This document shows, in pieces, positions 37,791 through 46,057 of a stretch of 64,000 nt of DNA. The position numbers and the translations under genes are program-made. The notes beneath the pieces are model-generated. The model was not told the origin of the DNA. It worked only from the letters and a program-made list of their open reading frames with translations, and ran no database searches. The DNA comes from an uncultured Pontibacter sp. (lineage in GTDB: Bacteria > Bacteroidota > Bacteroidia > Cytophagales > Hymenobacteraceae): contig NZ_CANLZM010000002.1 in the NCBI RefSeq assembly GCF_947495565.1, positions 248,001-312,000 on the forward strand, written 5' to 3'. Position 1 is the first letter of the stretch; each line of letters starts with the position of its first letter.

Positions 37791-38774
37791 TCAACTTACC
37801 CGCAGCACAATTTTACCGATGTTCTTATTCTGCTCCATGTATCGATGCGCCTCAGCTGCTTCCTCCCAACTATAAACAGAATCAATAACAGGCTTAAGCT
37901 TCCCCTCCTTAAACAGCGGCAAAGCAAAGCGGCTCATGTCTTCAGTTAATTTCACCTGATAATCTTTTGTCCTGGAACGCAGCGTAGACCCCATCACCTG
38001 CAGGCGCTTTGTCAGGATTTTACGCAAGTCCACCTCACTTACCTTACCGCCTCCCAAACTGGCAAGTATAACCAATCGGCCATCCAGGCGCAGGCAGTCG
38101 AGGTTCTGGTTAAAGTATGGCCCGGCAATAAAGTCCACAATCACATCTACCCCCTCATTATTTGTATAAGCCAGCACCTCATCGTTAAAAGACGCTTTTT
38201 TATAATCGATGGCTTTCTGGGCGCCTAAGTCAAGGCAAGCCTGTAGTTTCTGTTGTGATGCCGTCACCAGCACTTCAGCTTTTAACGCACGAGCCAATTG
38301 TATGGCAGCTGTGCCCACCCCACTTGCCCCAGCATGAATTAACGCCCGCTCCCCAGACCCCAATTTACCTAGCCACACGAGTGCCTGCCACGCCGTCAGG
38401 AACACTTCAGGTATGGCTGCAGCCTCTTCCATACTTAGATTGGCGGGCATCGGCATTGCCATGGCCTCATCTATAACGGCGTATTCTGCATAACCGCCTC
38501 CGGGCAACAGCCCGAACACCTTATCTCCTTTTTTAAAGCGGGTGCAGTTTATACCTGCCTCTGCTACCTCTCCGGCAATCTCTAGCCCTAAAAGCGGGCT
38601 TGCGCCCTTAGGAGGCGGATATTTTCCTTGGCGTTGCAGCGTATCTGCACGGTTTAAGGCAGTAGCGTGTACTTTTACCAGCAGTTGGTGAGGTTCGGGC
38701 AGCGGTTGCTCGTAATTCCCAAGCGCTAGCTGCTCGGGTCCTCCCGGTTGTTTTACAAGTATGGCTTTCATCAT
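37791..38774 (-). CDS. NAD(P)H:quinone oxidoreductase, zinc-less MDR family (PIG3-like)
   Basis: The 327-residue medium-chain dehydrogenase begins MKAILVKQPGGPEQLALGNY. ATALNRADTLQRQGKYPPP is typical of PIG3/TP53I3-type quinone reductases. The NADPH-binding Rossmann motif is HAGASGVGTAAIQLA, and zinc-binding cysteines are absent. It ends with EEAAEAHRYMEQNKNIGKIV. The likely reaction is NADPH-dependent reduction of a quinone or enone. The two initial methionines are adjacent, so the start is uncertain by one codon. Confidence 0.9.
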   Translation of the reverse strand: MMKAILVKQPGGPEQLALGNYEQPLPEPHQLLVKVHATALNRADTLQRQGKYPPPKGASPLLGLEIAGEVAEAGINCTRFKKGDKVFGLLPGGGYAEYAVIDEAMAMPMPANLSMEEAAAIPEVFLTAWQALVWLGKLGSGERALIHAGASGVGTAAIQLARALKAEVLVTASQQKLQACLDLGAQKAIDYKKASFNDEVLAYTNNEGVDVIVDFIAGPYFNQNLDCLRLDGRLVILASLGGGKVSEVDLRKILTKRLQVMGSTLRSRTKDYQVKLTEDMSRFALPLFKEGKLKPVIDSVYSWEEAAEAHRYMEQNKNIGKIVLRVS

Positions 38775-38930
38775 GTCTAGGTTTGGTTCGTGACGGCGTA
38801 TCAGTTTGTTTGTATTAACTGATTTACGACTATCAGGTTACAGAGCAAAAGCGCCCCAGGCTGCGGCAAACTGAAGAGCATAAAACGAGCTGCTTTACCC
38901 TCTCTCTTTCAGCATTTTATTTAAGAACTA

Positions 38931-38961
38931 TTGCATATCAAATAAATAGCTTCTATCTTTG
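38931..38961 (+). promoter_or_regulatory. Promoter of the rplM operon
   Basis: TTG at 38931-38933 and TATCTTTG at 38954-38961, 20 bases apart, match the Bacteroidota consensus. The AT-rich leader before rplM is about 60 bases. I could not recognise a defined autoregulatory RNA fold in it. Confidence 0.65.
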
Positions 38962-39024
38962 TGTCCATTTTCGAAGAACTGAAAGTACATAAATCAATAA
39001 ATAAATCGCTTACTACCACCAAAA

Positions 39025-39474
39025 ATGGATCATTTAAGTTATAAGACCCTAAATGTCAGCAAGAAGACAGCCAACAAAGGCTGGGTGATTGTTGATGCAG
39101 GGCAAGGAAGCTTGGGTCGCGTGGCGTCTGAAATCGCCAAGATCCTAAAAGGCAAAAACAAGCCTTCGTACACGCCAAACGCTGACTGCGGTGACAACGT
39201 GATCGTTATCAATTCTGATAAAACTCGTTTCACAGGCCGTAAGTGGGATCAGAAGTACTACCTGACGCACACTGGTTACCCAGGCGGTCAGAAGAGAACT
39301 TCTCCACGTGAGCTAAAGGCTAAATCATCTACACTGCTTGTAGAGCGTGCAGTTCGTGGCATGTTGCCTAAAGGCCCACTAGGTCGCGAGCTGTTCAGAA
39401 ATCTTCATGTTTTCACAGGAAGCGAGCATCCATTTGCAGCTCAGCAGCCTAAAGAATTAACCCTCAATATCTAA
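39025..39474 (+). CDS. rplM: 50S ribosomal protein L13
   Basis: The 149-residue L13 has W-VIDAG-type start GWVIVDAGQGSLGRVASEIA, YLTHTGYPGG and the signature MLPKGPLGRELFRNLHVFTG. It opens the rplM-rpsI-rpsB-tsf cluster, with rpsI five bases downstream. Confidence 0.99.
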   Translation: MDHLSYKTLNVSKKTANKGWVIVDAGQGSLGRVASEIAKILKGKNKPSYTPNADCGDNVIVINSDKTRFTGRKWDQKYYLTHTGYPGGQKRTSPRELKAKSSTLLVERAVRGMLPKGPLGRELFRNLHVFTGSEHPFAAQQPKELTLNI

Positions 39475-39478
39475 TTTA

Positions 39479-39865
39479 ATGGAAGTTATCAATACATCTG
39501 GTAGAAGAAAAACCTCGGTGGCTCGTATCTACATGACGGCCGGGCAAGGGAATATCACTATTAACGGTAGAGATATCAAGGATTACTTCCCTAGCGAAGT
39601 ACTTCAAACTATTGTGAATCAGCCGTTTCAAACCTTAGAGTCTATTGGCAAGTACGATGTGAAAGCCAATCTTAGAGGTGGTGGTGTAAGCGGCCAGGCT
39701 GAAGCACTTAGACTTGCTATCTCCAAAGCACTGGTAGTTGAGAACGCCGAGAACAAGTCAGCTCTTAAGAAAGAGGGCTTCACAACGCGTGACCCACGTA
39801 TGGTGGAGCGTAAGAAGTTCGGTAAGCGCAAAGCTCGTCGTTCATTCCAGTTCAGCAAACGTTAA
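39479..39865 (+). CDS. rpsI: 30S ribosomal protein S9
   Basis: The 128-residue S9 starts MEVINTSGRRKTSVARIYM, contains GGGVSGQAEALRLAISKAL and ends with the basic tail KKFGKRKARRSFQFSKR that reaches the tRNA in the P site. It is five bases after rplM and co-transcribed with it. Confidence 0.99.
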   Translation: MEVINTSGRRKTSVARIYMTAGQGNITINGRDIKDYFPSEVLQTIVNQPFQTLESIGKYDVKANLRGGGVSGQAEALRLAISKALVVENAENKSALKKEGFTTRDPRMVERKKFGKRKARRSFQFSKR

Positions 39866-39886
39866 TATTAAAGGTGTATCAACAAC

Positions 39887-40654
39887 ATGGCAAGTACTAA
39901 CTATAAAGAATTACTTGAGGCAGGTGTTCACTTTGGCCACCTTACCCGCAAGTGGGATCCGAAAATGGCTCCATACATTTTCATGGAGAAAAACGGAATC
40001 CACATTATTGACCTTAACAAAACTTTAGTTGCGCTTGATGAGGCTACTGCCGCTATCAAGAACATCGCAAAGTCTGGTCGTAAGATTTTATTCGTAGCTA
40101 CCAAAAAGCAAGCGCAAGAGATCGTGGCAGAAGAGGCTCGTCGCCTGAAAATGCCTTACGTAACTGAGCGTTGGTTAGGTGGTATGCTTACAAACTTCGC
40201 TACTGTGCGTAAGTCTCTGAAGAAAATGTCTACCATCGACAAAATGATGAAAGACCCAGAGCAGTCTAAAGCACTGGCGAAGCGTGAGAAGCTGATGCTT
40301 TCTCGTGAGCGTGAGAAACTGGACAGAGTATTAGGTGGTATCAACGACCTTTCTCGCCTGCCAGCTGCTCTGTTCATTGTAGACGTTAAGCGTGAGCACA
40401 TCGCGGTAAAAGAAGCTCACAAGCTGAACCTGCCAGTATTCGCGGTTTGCGATACTAACTCTAACCCAGAGCTGGTAGATTTCCCAATCCCTGCAAATGA
40501 TGACGCTTCTAAGTCTGTTTCCCTGATCGTATCGATCGTGGGTAAGGCTATCGAAGAGGGTCTGTCTGAGCGTAAGGTTGACAAAGAGGAAACTGAGCGC
40601 AAGCGTTCTGAAGAAGAAGGCATCAAAGCGAAGCAAGAAGCTGACGAGCAATAA
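39887..40654 (+). CDS. rpsB: 30S ribosomal protein S2
   Basis: The 255-residue S2 shows LLEAGVHFGHLTRKWDPKM, TERWLGGMLTNFATVRKSL and PVFAVCDTNSNPELVDFPIP, with the coiled-coil insert between. A lysine/glutamate-rich tail is present. It lies 21 bases after rpsI. A hairpin separates it from tsf. Confidence 0.99.
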   Translation: MASTNYKELLEAGVHFGHLTRKWDPKMAPYIFMEKNGIHIIDLNKTLVALDEATAAIKNIAKSGRKILFVATKKQAQEIVAEEARRLKMPYVTERWLGGMLTNFATVRKSLKKMSTIDKMMKDPEQSKALAKREKLMLSREREKLDRVLGGINDLSRLPAALFIVDVKREHIAVKEAHKLNLPVFAVCDTNSNPELVDFPIPANDDASKSVSLIVSIVGKAIEEGLSERKVDKEETERKRSEEEGIKAKQEADEQ

Positions 40655-40677
40655 GAAGTAATTCATATTGCACTATA

Positions 40678-40724
40678 TCAAACTGAACATTGGGCACGTT
40701 TCGCTTCAATGTTCAGTTTGTTTT
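40678..40724 (+). terminator. Terminator or attenuator between rpsB and tsf
   Basis: Arms CAAACTGAACATTG and CAATGTTCAGTTTG are perfect complements followed by TTTT. It may reduce rather than abolish read-through to tsf. Confidence 0.75.
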
Positions 40725-40804
40725 AGGGGTTTAGGAAAGATAACGGAAGTGTAACGCTATAAAAGCAAGTATATGCCCTGGCTTCCTAAACTCGATTAAT
40801 GTAG

Positions 40805-40836
40805 ATTCTTAATTATTAATTCGTAATTCTTAATTA
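40805..40836. repeat. Direct repeat ATTCTTAATTA in the tsf leader
   Basis: ATTCTTAATTA occurs at 40805-40815 and 40826-40836, separated by TTAATTCGTA, just before the tsf start. Its role is unknown; it could be a relic of a dispersed AT-rich element. Confidence 0.5.
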
Positions 40837-40843
40837 TAAAAAG

Positions 40844-41677
40844 ATGGCTATTACAGCACAAGACGTTAACAAACTCCGTCAGGAAACCGGAGCCGGTATG
40901 ATGGACTGCAAGAAGGCGCTTACTGAAGCTAACGGCGACTTTGAAGCAGCTAAAGATATTCTTCGTAAGCAAGGTCAGAAAATCGCTAGCAAGCGTGCTG
41001 ATAACGCTACCTCTGAAGGTATCGTGCTGACACATGTAAGCGAAGACGGTACGAACGGTAAAGTAATTGCCCTGGCTTGCGAAACTGAGCCGGTATCTAA
41101 AGTAGAAGATTTCCAGAACCTGGCGAAAGCTGCTATGGAAACTGCTGTTTCTGCTAACGCTGCCACTAAAGAAGAGCTGCTTGCCGCTCCTCAGGCTGAC
41201 GGTCGTTCGCTGCAGGACCACATCACTGATCTGATGGGTAAAATCGGTGAGAAGATCGATGTTATCTCTTACGAGAACGTAACTGCTGAGAAAGTTGTAA
41301 ACTATAACCACTCTAATGGTAAATTAGGTGTACTTGTAGGCCTGACTAACACTGGTGGTACTGATGTAACTGAAGTTGGTAAAGACGTAGCGATGCAGAT
41401 TGCTGCCATGAAGCCAATCGCGGTTGACAAAGACGGCGTTGACTCTGCTACTGTTGAGCGTGAGATTGAGGTTGGTAAAGAACAGGCGCGTGCCGAAGGC
41501 AAGCCAGAGGCTATGCTGGAGAAAATCGCGATGGGCAAGCTGAACAAGTTCTACAAAGACAATACCCTGTTGAACCAGGACTTCGTAAAAGACCCTTCTG
41601 TTTCTGTAGCCAAGCTGCTTGACAACACTAACAAAGGCATGACTGTAACTGAGTTCAAGCGTGTAGCTATCGGTTAA
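40844..41677 (+). CDS. tsf: Translation elongation factor Ts
   Basis: The nucleotide exchange factor for EF-Tu, 277 residues. The N-terminal UBA-like segment VNKLRQETGAGMMDCKKALTE and the core motif KVIALACETEPVSKVEDF are clear, as is PSVSVAKLLDNTNKGMTV near the end. It follows rpsB, the usual bacterial order, with its own leader and terminator. Confidence 0.99.
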   Translation: MAITAQDVNKLRQETGAGMMDCKKALTEANGDFEAAKDILRKQGQKIASKRADNATSEGIVLTHVSEDGTNGKVIALACETEPVSKVEDFQNLAKAAMETAVSANAATKEELLAAPQADGRSLQDHITDLMGKIGEKIDVISYENVTAEKVVNYNHSNGKLGVLVGLTNTGGTDVTEVGKDVAMQIAAMKPIAVDKDGVDSATVEREIEVGKEQARAEGKPEAMLEKIAMGKLNKFYKDNTLLNQDFVKDPSVSVAKLLDNTNKGMTVTEFKRVAIG

Positions 41678-41698
41678 TTTCAGCTGAAAATATAAAAG

Positions 41699-41729
41699 AA
41701 AAGCCCCTGAGAAATCAGGGGCTTTTTTT
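41699..41729 (+). terminator. Intrinsic terminator of tsf
   Basis: Arms AAAGCCCCTGA and TCAGGGGCTTT are followed by seven T. Confidence 0.9.
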
Positions 41730-41740
41730 ATGTGGTAAGA

Positions 41741-43255
41741 CTAGCTTTTGATGTTTTGGACAAGAATATCAGAAAGATCCAAACAATGAGATACAGTTCG
41801 CCTATACTTAATTTCTTTACCGGTTTTATTCATCATCCTTAAATTAATCATCCTAATAGCTCTCAGAATTATTTCGTTATTCAACGCATTCAAAAAATCT
41901 GCTTGATCTATAAAAAGTATAAGTTCATCTCCTTCCGCATTCTCAAACGTATCTCTAATTCCTAATTTAAGTGAAGGTATACTATCAAAAACACTCTCAA
42001 AACCTCCATACTCATTCAGATAAACCATAAAAGGCAATTTGGAGATACATAACATCATTGTCAGCGAATTATCAAAATTAAGATAAACTGATAAAACAGG
42101 AATTGAGTTAATATTTATCCTAGATATACAATTTTCCTTCGCTAAATACTTTGGGAGGCAGGATATACTCCAGTAATTATACTCGCTGGCTAAATAATTA
42201 GGAATAGATCGTTTAATGTACTCTGATACAAGAAGTATAAAATCATTATAGCAAGGCTTGCTCTTGAAAGAAATGAAGTTAGCTTCATACTTTTTCCTTA
42301 CAGTATTATTATCAAACTTATTGCCTGCTATAAAGTTAAACTCAAGATCATTAAGCCATTCTTTTTGCTGGTTAGAGTTAAATAAACTGTTGAACTCTAT
42401 TTGTTTCAGATTCCTAATTCGAAACTGGTTTGATTCTAGTAAAGAAATAGTTGCTGTTTCTTCAGCTAGTAAGTCTGCGGCAGCTACAGGTCTAAAATAA
42501 ACATGTAGTATATCAATATAAACTTTCTGGTGTGCTCTAAGGCGATTTAGCAATTTAACAGTTTGCCCAACGTAATACTCGTTATTAACAAATTGCAAAA
42601 TATAAACTCCACTAGTATTTAGATAAAATGCACTGTAAATACTATGTGGGCAAAGTATAAAATTATGTTGCTCAATTTTTAGAGTAGTAGTAGTTTCATC
42701 TTTAAAAGAGAACAAACCGGCATAATTGATTTCTTCTAACTGTTTTAAGTTGCCAGGTTCATTAAGTTCTGAAAGCAGAACAAGCTCATAATCTTTAAGG
42801 GCGAGTCTATTTTGGCCGAGGTTATAATATGCTTCTGCTCTCCACTTTAGTACCTGATTATCTTGTTGATTTTTTAAATATAGACTAAAATTAGATATCG
42901 CTTCTTTATCTTGATAGAGGTAAAAATGAGCCAACCCAATTAGCATATAGCTTTCAACTGTAGAATCTAAAGTTTGGGCAGCTTCAAAATCAAGTATGGC
43001 TAACTCATTCTTTTCAAGTTCAAAGTAGCACAGAGCTCGATTATAAAAACCTATACTATACTTTGGGTTTAGCTGCAGTGCAACAGAAAGTTCTAAAATA
43101 GCTTCCTGGTACTGATTCAGTTCTAACAGTGCTTTACCTTTTGCCCCGTAATAGATGAAATTAGACTTATCTCTGGCAAGCTGCTCGTTATAATAAGTTA
43201 TAAGCTCTTCAAACGCTTGACTCTGATATAAACCTGTCAAAACTTGGTCTGTCAT
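41741..43255 (-). CDS. TPR protein with embedded GIY-YIG nuclease-like domain
   Basis: The 504-residue protein has three parts. TPR repeats fill about 1-165 (AIEL/YNRALCYFELEKNELAILDF pattern). A GIY-YIG-like domain lies at about 215-290: GVYIL (216-220), YYVGQT (227-232), NRLRAH with the expected arginine (237-242) and a glutamate in AEETATI (264-270). About 300-504 is a region I do not recognise. The gene is strikingly AT-rich beside its neighbours, suggesting transfer. GIY-YIG domains cut DNA; TPRs bind proteins. A role in DNA processing or defence is possible but not shown. It is the last of a run of minus-strand genes. Confidence 0.8.
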   Translation of the reverse strand: MTDQVLTGLYQSQAFEELITYYNEQLARDKSNFIYYGAKGKALLELNQYQEAILELSVALQLNPKYSIGFYNRALCYFELEKNELAILDFEAAQTLDSTVESYMLIGLAHFYLYQDKEAISNFSLYLKNQQDNQVLKWRAEAYYNLGQNRLALKDYELVLLSELNEPGNLKQLEEINYAGLFSFKDETTTTLKIEQHNFILCPHSIYSAFYLNTSGVYILQFVNNEYYVGQTVKLLNRLRAHQKVYIDILHVYFRPVAAADLLAEETATISLLESNQFRIRNLKQIEFNSLFNSNQQKEWLNDLEFNFIAGNKFDNNTVRKKYEANFISFKSKPCYNDFILLVSEYIKRSIPNYLASEYNYWSISCLPKYLAKENCISRININSIPVLSVYLNFDNSLTMMLCISKLPFMVYLNEYGGFESVFDSIPSLKLGIRDTFENAEGDELILFIDQADFLNALNNEIILRAIRMINLRMMNKTGKEIKYRRTVSHCLDLSDILVQNIKS

Positions 43256-43297
43256 AGACTGATCCTGCTTGCTAACTCATTATCTAAATCCCATCCC

Positions 43298-43540
43298 TCA
43301 CCCATTCCGCCTGATAGTGCTCACAAAAGCATCGCGCATATCTACAAATCGGTTCACGACAGCTTCGATAAACTCTTCATCTAATAAGGCTTTTGCTCCT
43401 TCGTCTCCCATTACTTCGGTTTCCTCAATTTTATAGATCTGCTCCAGGTTGGCTTTCTCCAGTTTCAGGATATACTTGCCGTTGTAGGAGTGCAGCGTGA
43501 TTTTCACGTGCGGGTTTGGAATGTCGGCTACTACTCTCAT
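43298..43540 (-). CDS. Small conserved hypothetical protein, 80 residues
   Basis: An acidic 80-residue protein starting MRVVADIPNPHVKITLHSYN, followed by YILKLEKANLEQIYKIEE. It has no signal or membrane segment. Similar short proteins occur in related genomes to my knowledge, but no function is assigned. It sits between the GIY-YIG gene and the MutS-like gene, all on the minus strand. Confidence 0.7.
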   Translation of the reverse strand: MRVVADIPNPHVKITLHSYNGKYILKLEKANLEQIYKIEETEVMGDEGAKALLDEEFIEAVVNRFVDMRDAFVSTIRRNG

Positions 43541-43671
43541 AGTTTATGGTGCTAAATGATTGATATATGAATGTATAAAATCGGTACAAGTATAAACCCA
43601 CCTCTGCCCCTCCGAGGGGGAATTTAAAAAGTAAGCTTTTGTTCTGTATCAAAAATACCTTTGTCAGATAA

Positions 43672-45486
43672 TCAGGCTTCCTCCTCAATCTCGATGCCCA
43701 TTAGCTGCATGAGTTTGCTGGCGTTAAAGCTACGGCAGAGCCCCGGCGTAAGTTGATAATCAAAGTTAATCTGGTTGCCGATGATGTCGCTGTTGAAGCT
43801 GTAGTTCTCTACGCTGCCCTGCAGTTCCTGCTCCATGGCACCAAGCTCCAGGTCGTGGGTGGAGATGAGGCCTGAGGCATTGCGTTTGTGCAGCTGCCTT
43901 ATCAGCGACATAGCTCCAAGGTGGCGGTCGCGGGAGTTGGTACCTTTCAATATTTCGTCGAGGAGGTAGAAGACCGGCTGCCCCTGCTCCGTAAGCTCTA
44001 ACAAGACGCGAAGGCGTTTCAGCTCGGCGTAAAACGAAGAAGTGTTCTCGGCCAAATTATCTGCTGTTCGCATGGCTGTGTATACTTGTGCCGGAGCCAC
44101 GGCCATACTTTTGGCGCAGGCCGGTGCGCCCATCAGTGCTAACACCATATTTATACCTACCGTCCGCAGAAAAGTAGTTTTGCCGGACATGTTAGACCCT
44201 GTAATAACAATGGTATGCCCAATGCCCTGCATCTCAAAATCATTGGCGACAGGTTTAACGGAGAAAATAAGTGGGTGCGCCAAGGCTGAAGCCTGGTACA
44301 GAAACGGAGTTTGGCTGAGCTGCGGCACGGCAAAGTGCGGGTGCGCATGCTGAAAAGCCGCTATACTTGCCAGTGTCTCAATCTCGGCCAGTACGGCCAG
44401 GCTCTGCTCCAGTTGCTGCAGGCGCTGCTCCTTCCAGTTTTCCAGCCGGTACATCCACACGAAATCCCACATCAGCACCGTGTTCAGGAAAAAGGCCATT
44501 AGCGTACTCAGGCGCCAGGAGAAGAAATCGATGATGTTGGCAAGTTTGTTTATACTTACCGAAGACTTGCTGCCATCTGAAGTGAGTTGCTGGTGCAGCT
44601 GCTGCAGCTTTGCGGAGGCAAACTGGTGCTGCTCTATATGCTGTAGCTGTTTATTATAGCTGCGCATGGCCTCGTAAATGCCGATGCTCTTTTCGTAATA
44701 CTCGTCGCGCTCTACCCTAAACCGATAGGCCAGCATAAACTGCACGAGCAGAAAAGCAACTGCCACCCAACCGCTCATGCCATAGAACCAGGCCGCAATA
44801 GCCGCCAACGTAAGGAGGGGAAGTATAAAGAGCAGAGGCTTTAACCAGGCATGCTGCTTGTAAAAGGCTTTATCTTTAAACCAATGTATAAAACCAGCCG
44901 CCGACTCTGTACCATGCTTGTAATGCATGGGCAGGGCCAGCAGTTCCTGCAGCCAGTCTAGCTGCTCGGGAGCGGCCAGTTCTGCAGCTGCCTCCTGCCG
45001 CTGCTGCACCTCTTGCGGAGATGCCGCCTTGCGTAACCAACTAGCCAGTTTATACTTGCCAATGCTGGTTACAGAGCGGTTTAGCAGCTGGAAAAGTGAG
45101 TTCTGCCCAAAAATATCCAGATCCGAAGTATATGGGTGATGATCGTCTATAAACTCTTTGGCACCATCAAAGTTCTTCAGGTTGCCCTGTAGCCGCTCCA
45201 CCTCCTGCTCGTTTACCAGCCGCAGCAGGCGCAGTTGCTGAAACCGAAAATCCAGATTGCTGTGCCAGCGCATCACCAGCACAAACAACGCATAAAAACC
45301 AAGTATGGCAAAGGCACCAGCGGTGTTGTTGCCGGTATTAAAAAAATGGTACGCCAGCGCAACGCCAGCCACAAACACCCCTACCCGCAACCACGAAACG
45401 GCACTGGAAGTAGAGGCGGCTTTTTTCTCCTGCTCAGCAAAGCCAGTGGCCCTGCCGAGGTATAATTTTTCTCTGCTTTCGCTCAC
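43672..45486 (-). CDS. Membrane-anchored MutS-like ATPase
   Basis: The 604-residue protein has an ABC-type MutS core with Walker A ITGSNMSGKTTFLRTVG (428-444) and Walker B VFYLLDEILKGTNSRDR (504-520), plus LISTHDLELG. It lacks the MutS mismatch-recognition domain. Instead there are four predicted membrane helices, two near residues 30-72 and two at 217-255, with a MutS clamp/lever-like region between and after. Such MutS homologues in Bacteroidota are annotated as mismatch repair proteins, but membrane anchoring argues for another role. Its substrate is unknown. Confidence 0.88.
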   Translation of the reverse strand: MSESREKLYLGRATGFAEQEKKAASTSSAVSWLRVGVFVAGVALAYHFFNTGNNTAGAFAILGFYALFVLVMRWHSNLDFRFQQLRLLRLVNEQEVERLQGNLKNFDGAKEFIDDHHPYTSDLDIFGQNSLFQLLNRSVTSIGKYKLASWLRKAASPQEVQQRQEAAAELAAPEQLDWLQELLALPMHYKHGTESAAGFIHWFKDKAFYKQHAWLKPLLFILPLLTLAAIAAWFYGMSGWVAVAFLLVQFMLAYRFRVERDEYYEKSIGIYEAMRSYNKQLQHIEQHQFASAKLQQLHQQLTSDGSKSSVSINKLANIIDFFSWRLSTLMAFFLNTVLMWDFVWMYRLENWKEQRLQQLEQSLAVLAEIETLASIAAFQHAHPHFAVPQLSQTPFLYQASALAHPLIFSVKPVANDFEMQGIGHTIVITGSNMSGKTTFLRTVGINMVLALMGAPACAKSMAVAPAQVYTAMRTADNLAENTSSFYAELKRLRVLLELTEQGQPVFYLLDEILKGTNSRDRHLGAMSLIRQLHKRNASGLISTHDLELGAMEQELQGSVENYSFNSDIIGNQINFDYQLTPGLCRSFNASKLMQLMGIEIEEEA

Positions 45487-45516
45487 AAATATTTTCTTTA
45501 GCGCTATTTATACTTG

Positions 45517-45948
45517 TTAGTCAATCATAGCAATGCACTTCAGCTCGATGGCAATGGGTGTAGGCAGTTTATTAACCTCCACGGTGGTGCGGCAAGGCTG
45601 GTTATCTTTAAAATATTCTGCATACAAGCGGTTATAAGTAGCAAAATCGTCTTTCATGTTTGTTAGAAAAACGATTACGTCTACTAGGCTTTCCCAGCCA
45701 GAGCCGGCATCTTCTAGTATGGCGCGCACGTTACGAAACACTGAGTGGCATTGTGCTTCTATATCATAACTCAAAATGTTGCCCTGCTCATCTAATTCTA
45801 CTCCCGGAATTTTTTTGGTGCCCCGCTCCCGTGGCCCAACTCCCGAGAGAAACAGAAGGTTACCTACGCGCCGCGCATGCGGGTAAAGCCCCACCGGCTC
45901 CGGCGCCTTGCTTGAATTAAAAAGTTCGTTGTTTTTTGCCATAGCCAA
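45517..45948 (-). CDS. RidA-family protein (2-aminomuconate deaminase-like)
   Basis: A 143-residue YjgF/RidA protein with GLYPHARRVGNLLFLSGVGP, FRNVRAILEDAGSGWESLVD and a C-terminal PCRTTVEVNKLPTPIAIELK, where the Arg in PCRTTV corresponds to the substrate-binding arginine. The long insert GTKKIPGVELDEQGNILSYD resembles 2-aminomuconate deaminase of the kynurenine pathway. No other kynurenine gene is adjacent, so general imine/enamine deaminase is the safe call. Confidence 0.88.
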   Translation of the reverse strand: MAMAKNNELFNSSKAPEPVGLYPHARRVGNLLFLSGVGPRERGTKKIPGVELDEQGNILSYDIEAQCHSVFRNVRAILEDAGSGWESLVDVIVFLTNMKDDFATYNRLYAEYFKDNQPCRTTVEVNKLPTPIAIELKCIAMID

Positions 45949-45993
45949 ATATACATATTAATGAACAGTGATTTTCCGGTACGCATAAAAACA

Positions 45994-46021
45994 GGAAGAG
46001 CCGGCGGTTGCCAGCTCTTCC
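45994..46021 (-). terminator. Terminator of the sigma/anti-sigma operon
   Basis: Stem GGAAGAGC / GCTCTTCC, with a T-rich tail on the minus strand, lies after the last gene of the operon. Confidence 0.7.
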
Positions 46022-46057
46022 ATTCACCTTAAACAAACTATTTTAAATGCTTTTTCT

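Noticed and set aside
38962..39024. Autoregulatory RNA leader of rplM
   Set aside because: The leader is short and AT-rich; I could not draw a convincing conserved fold by eye, so only the promoter is listed.
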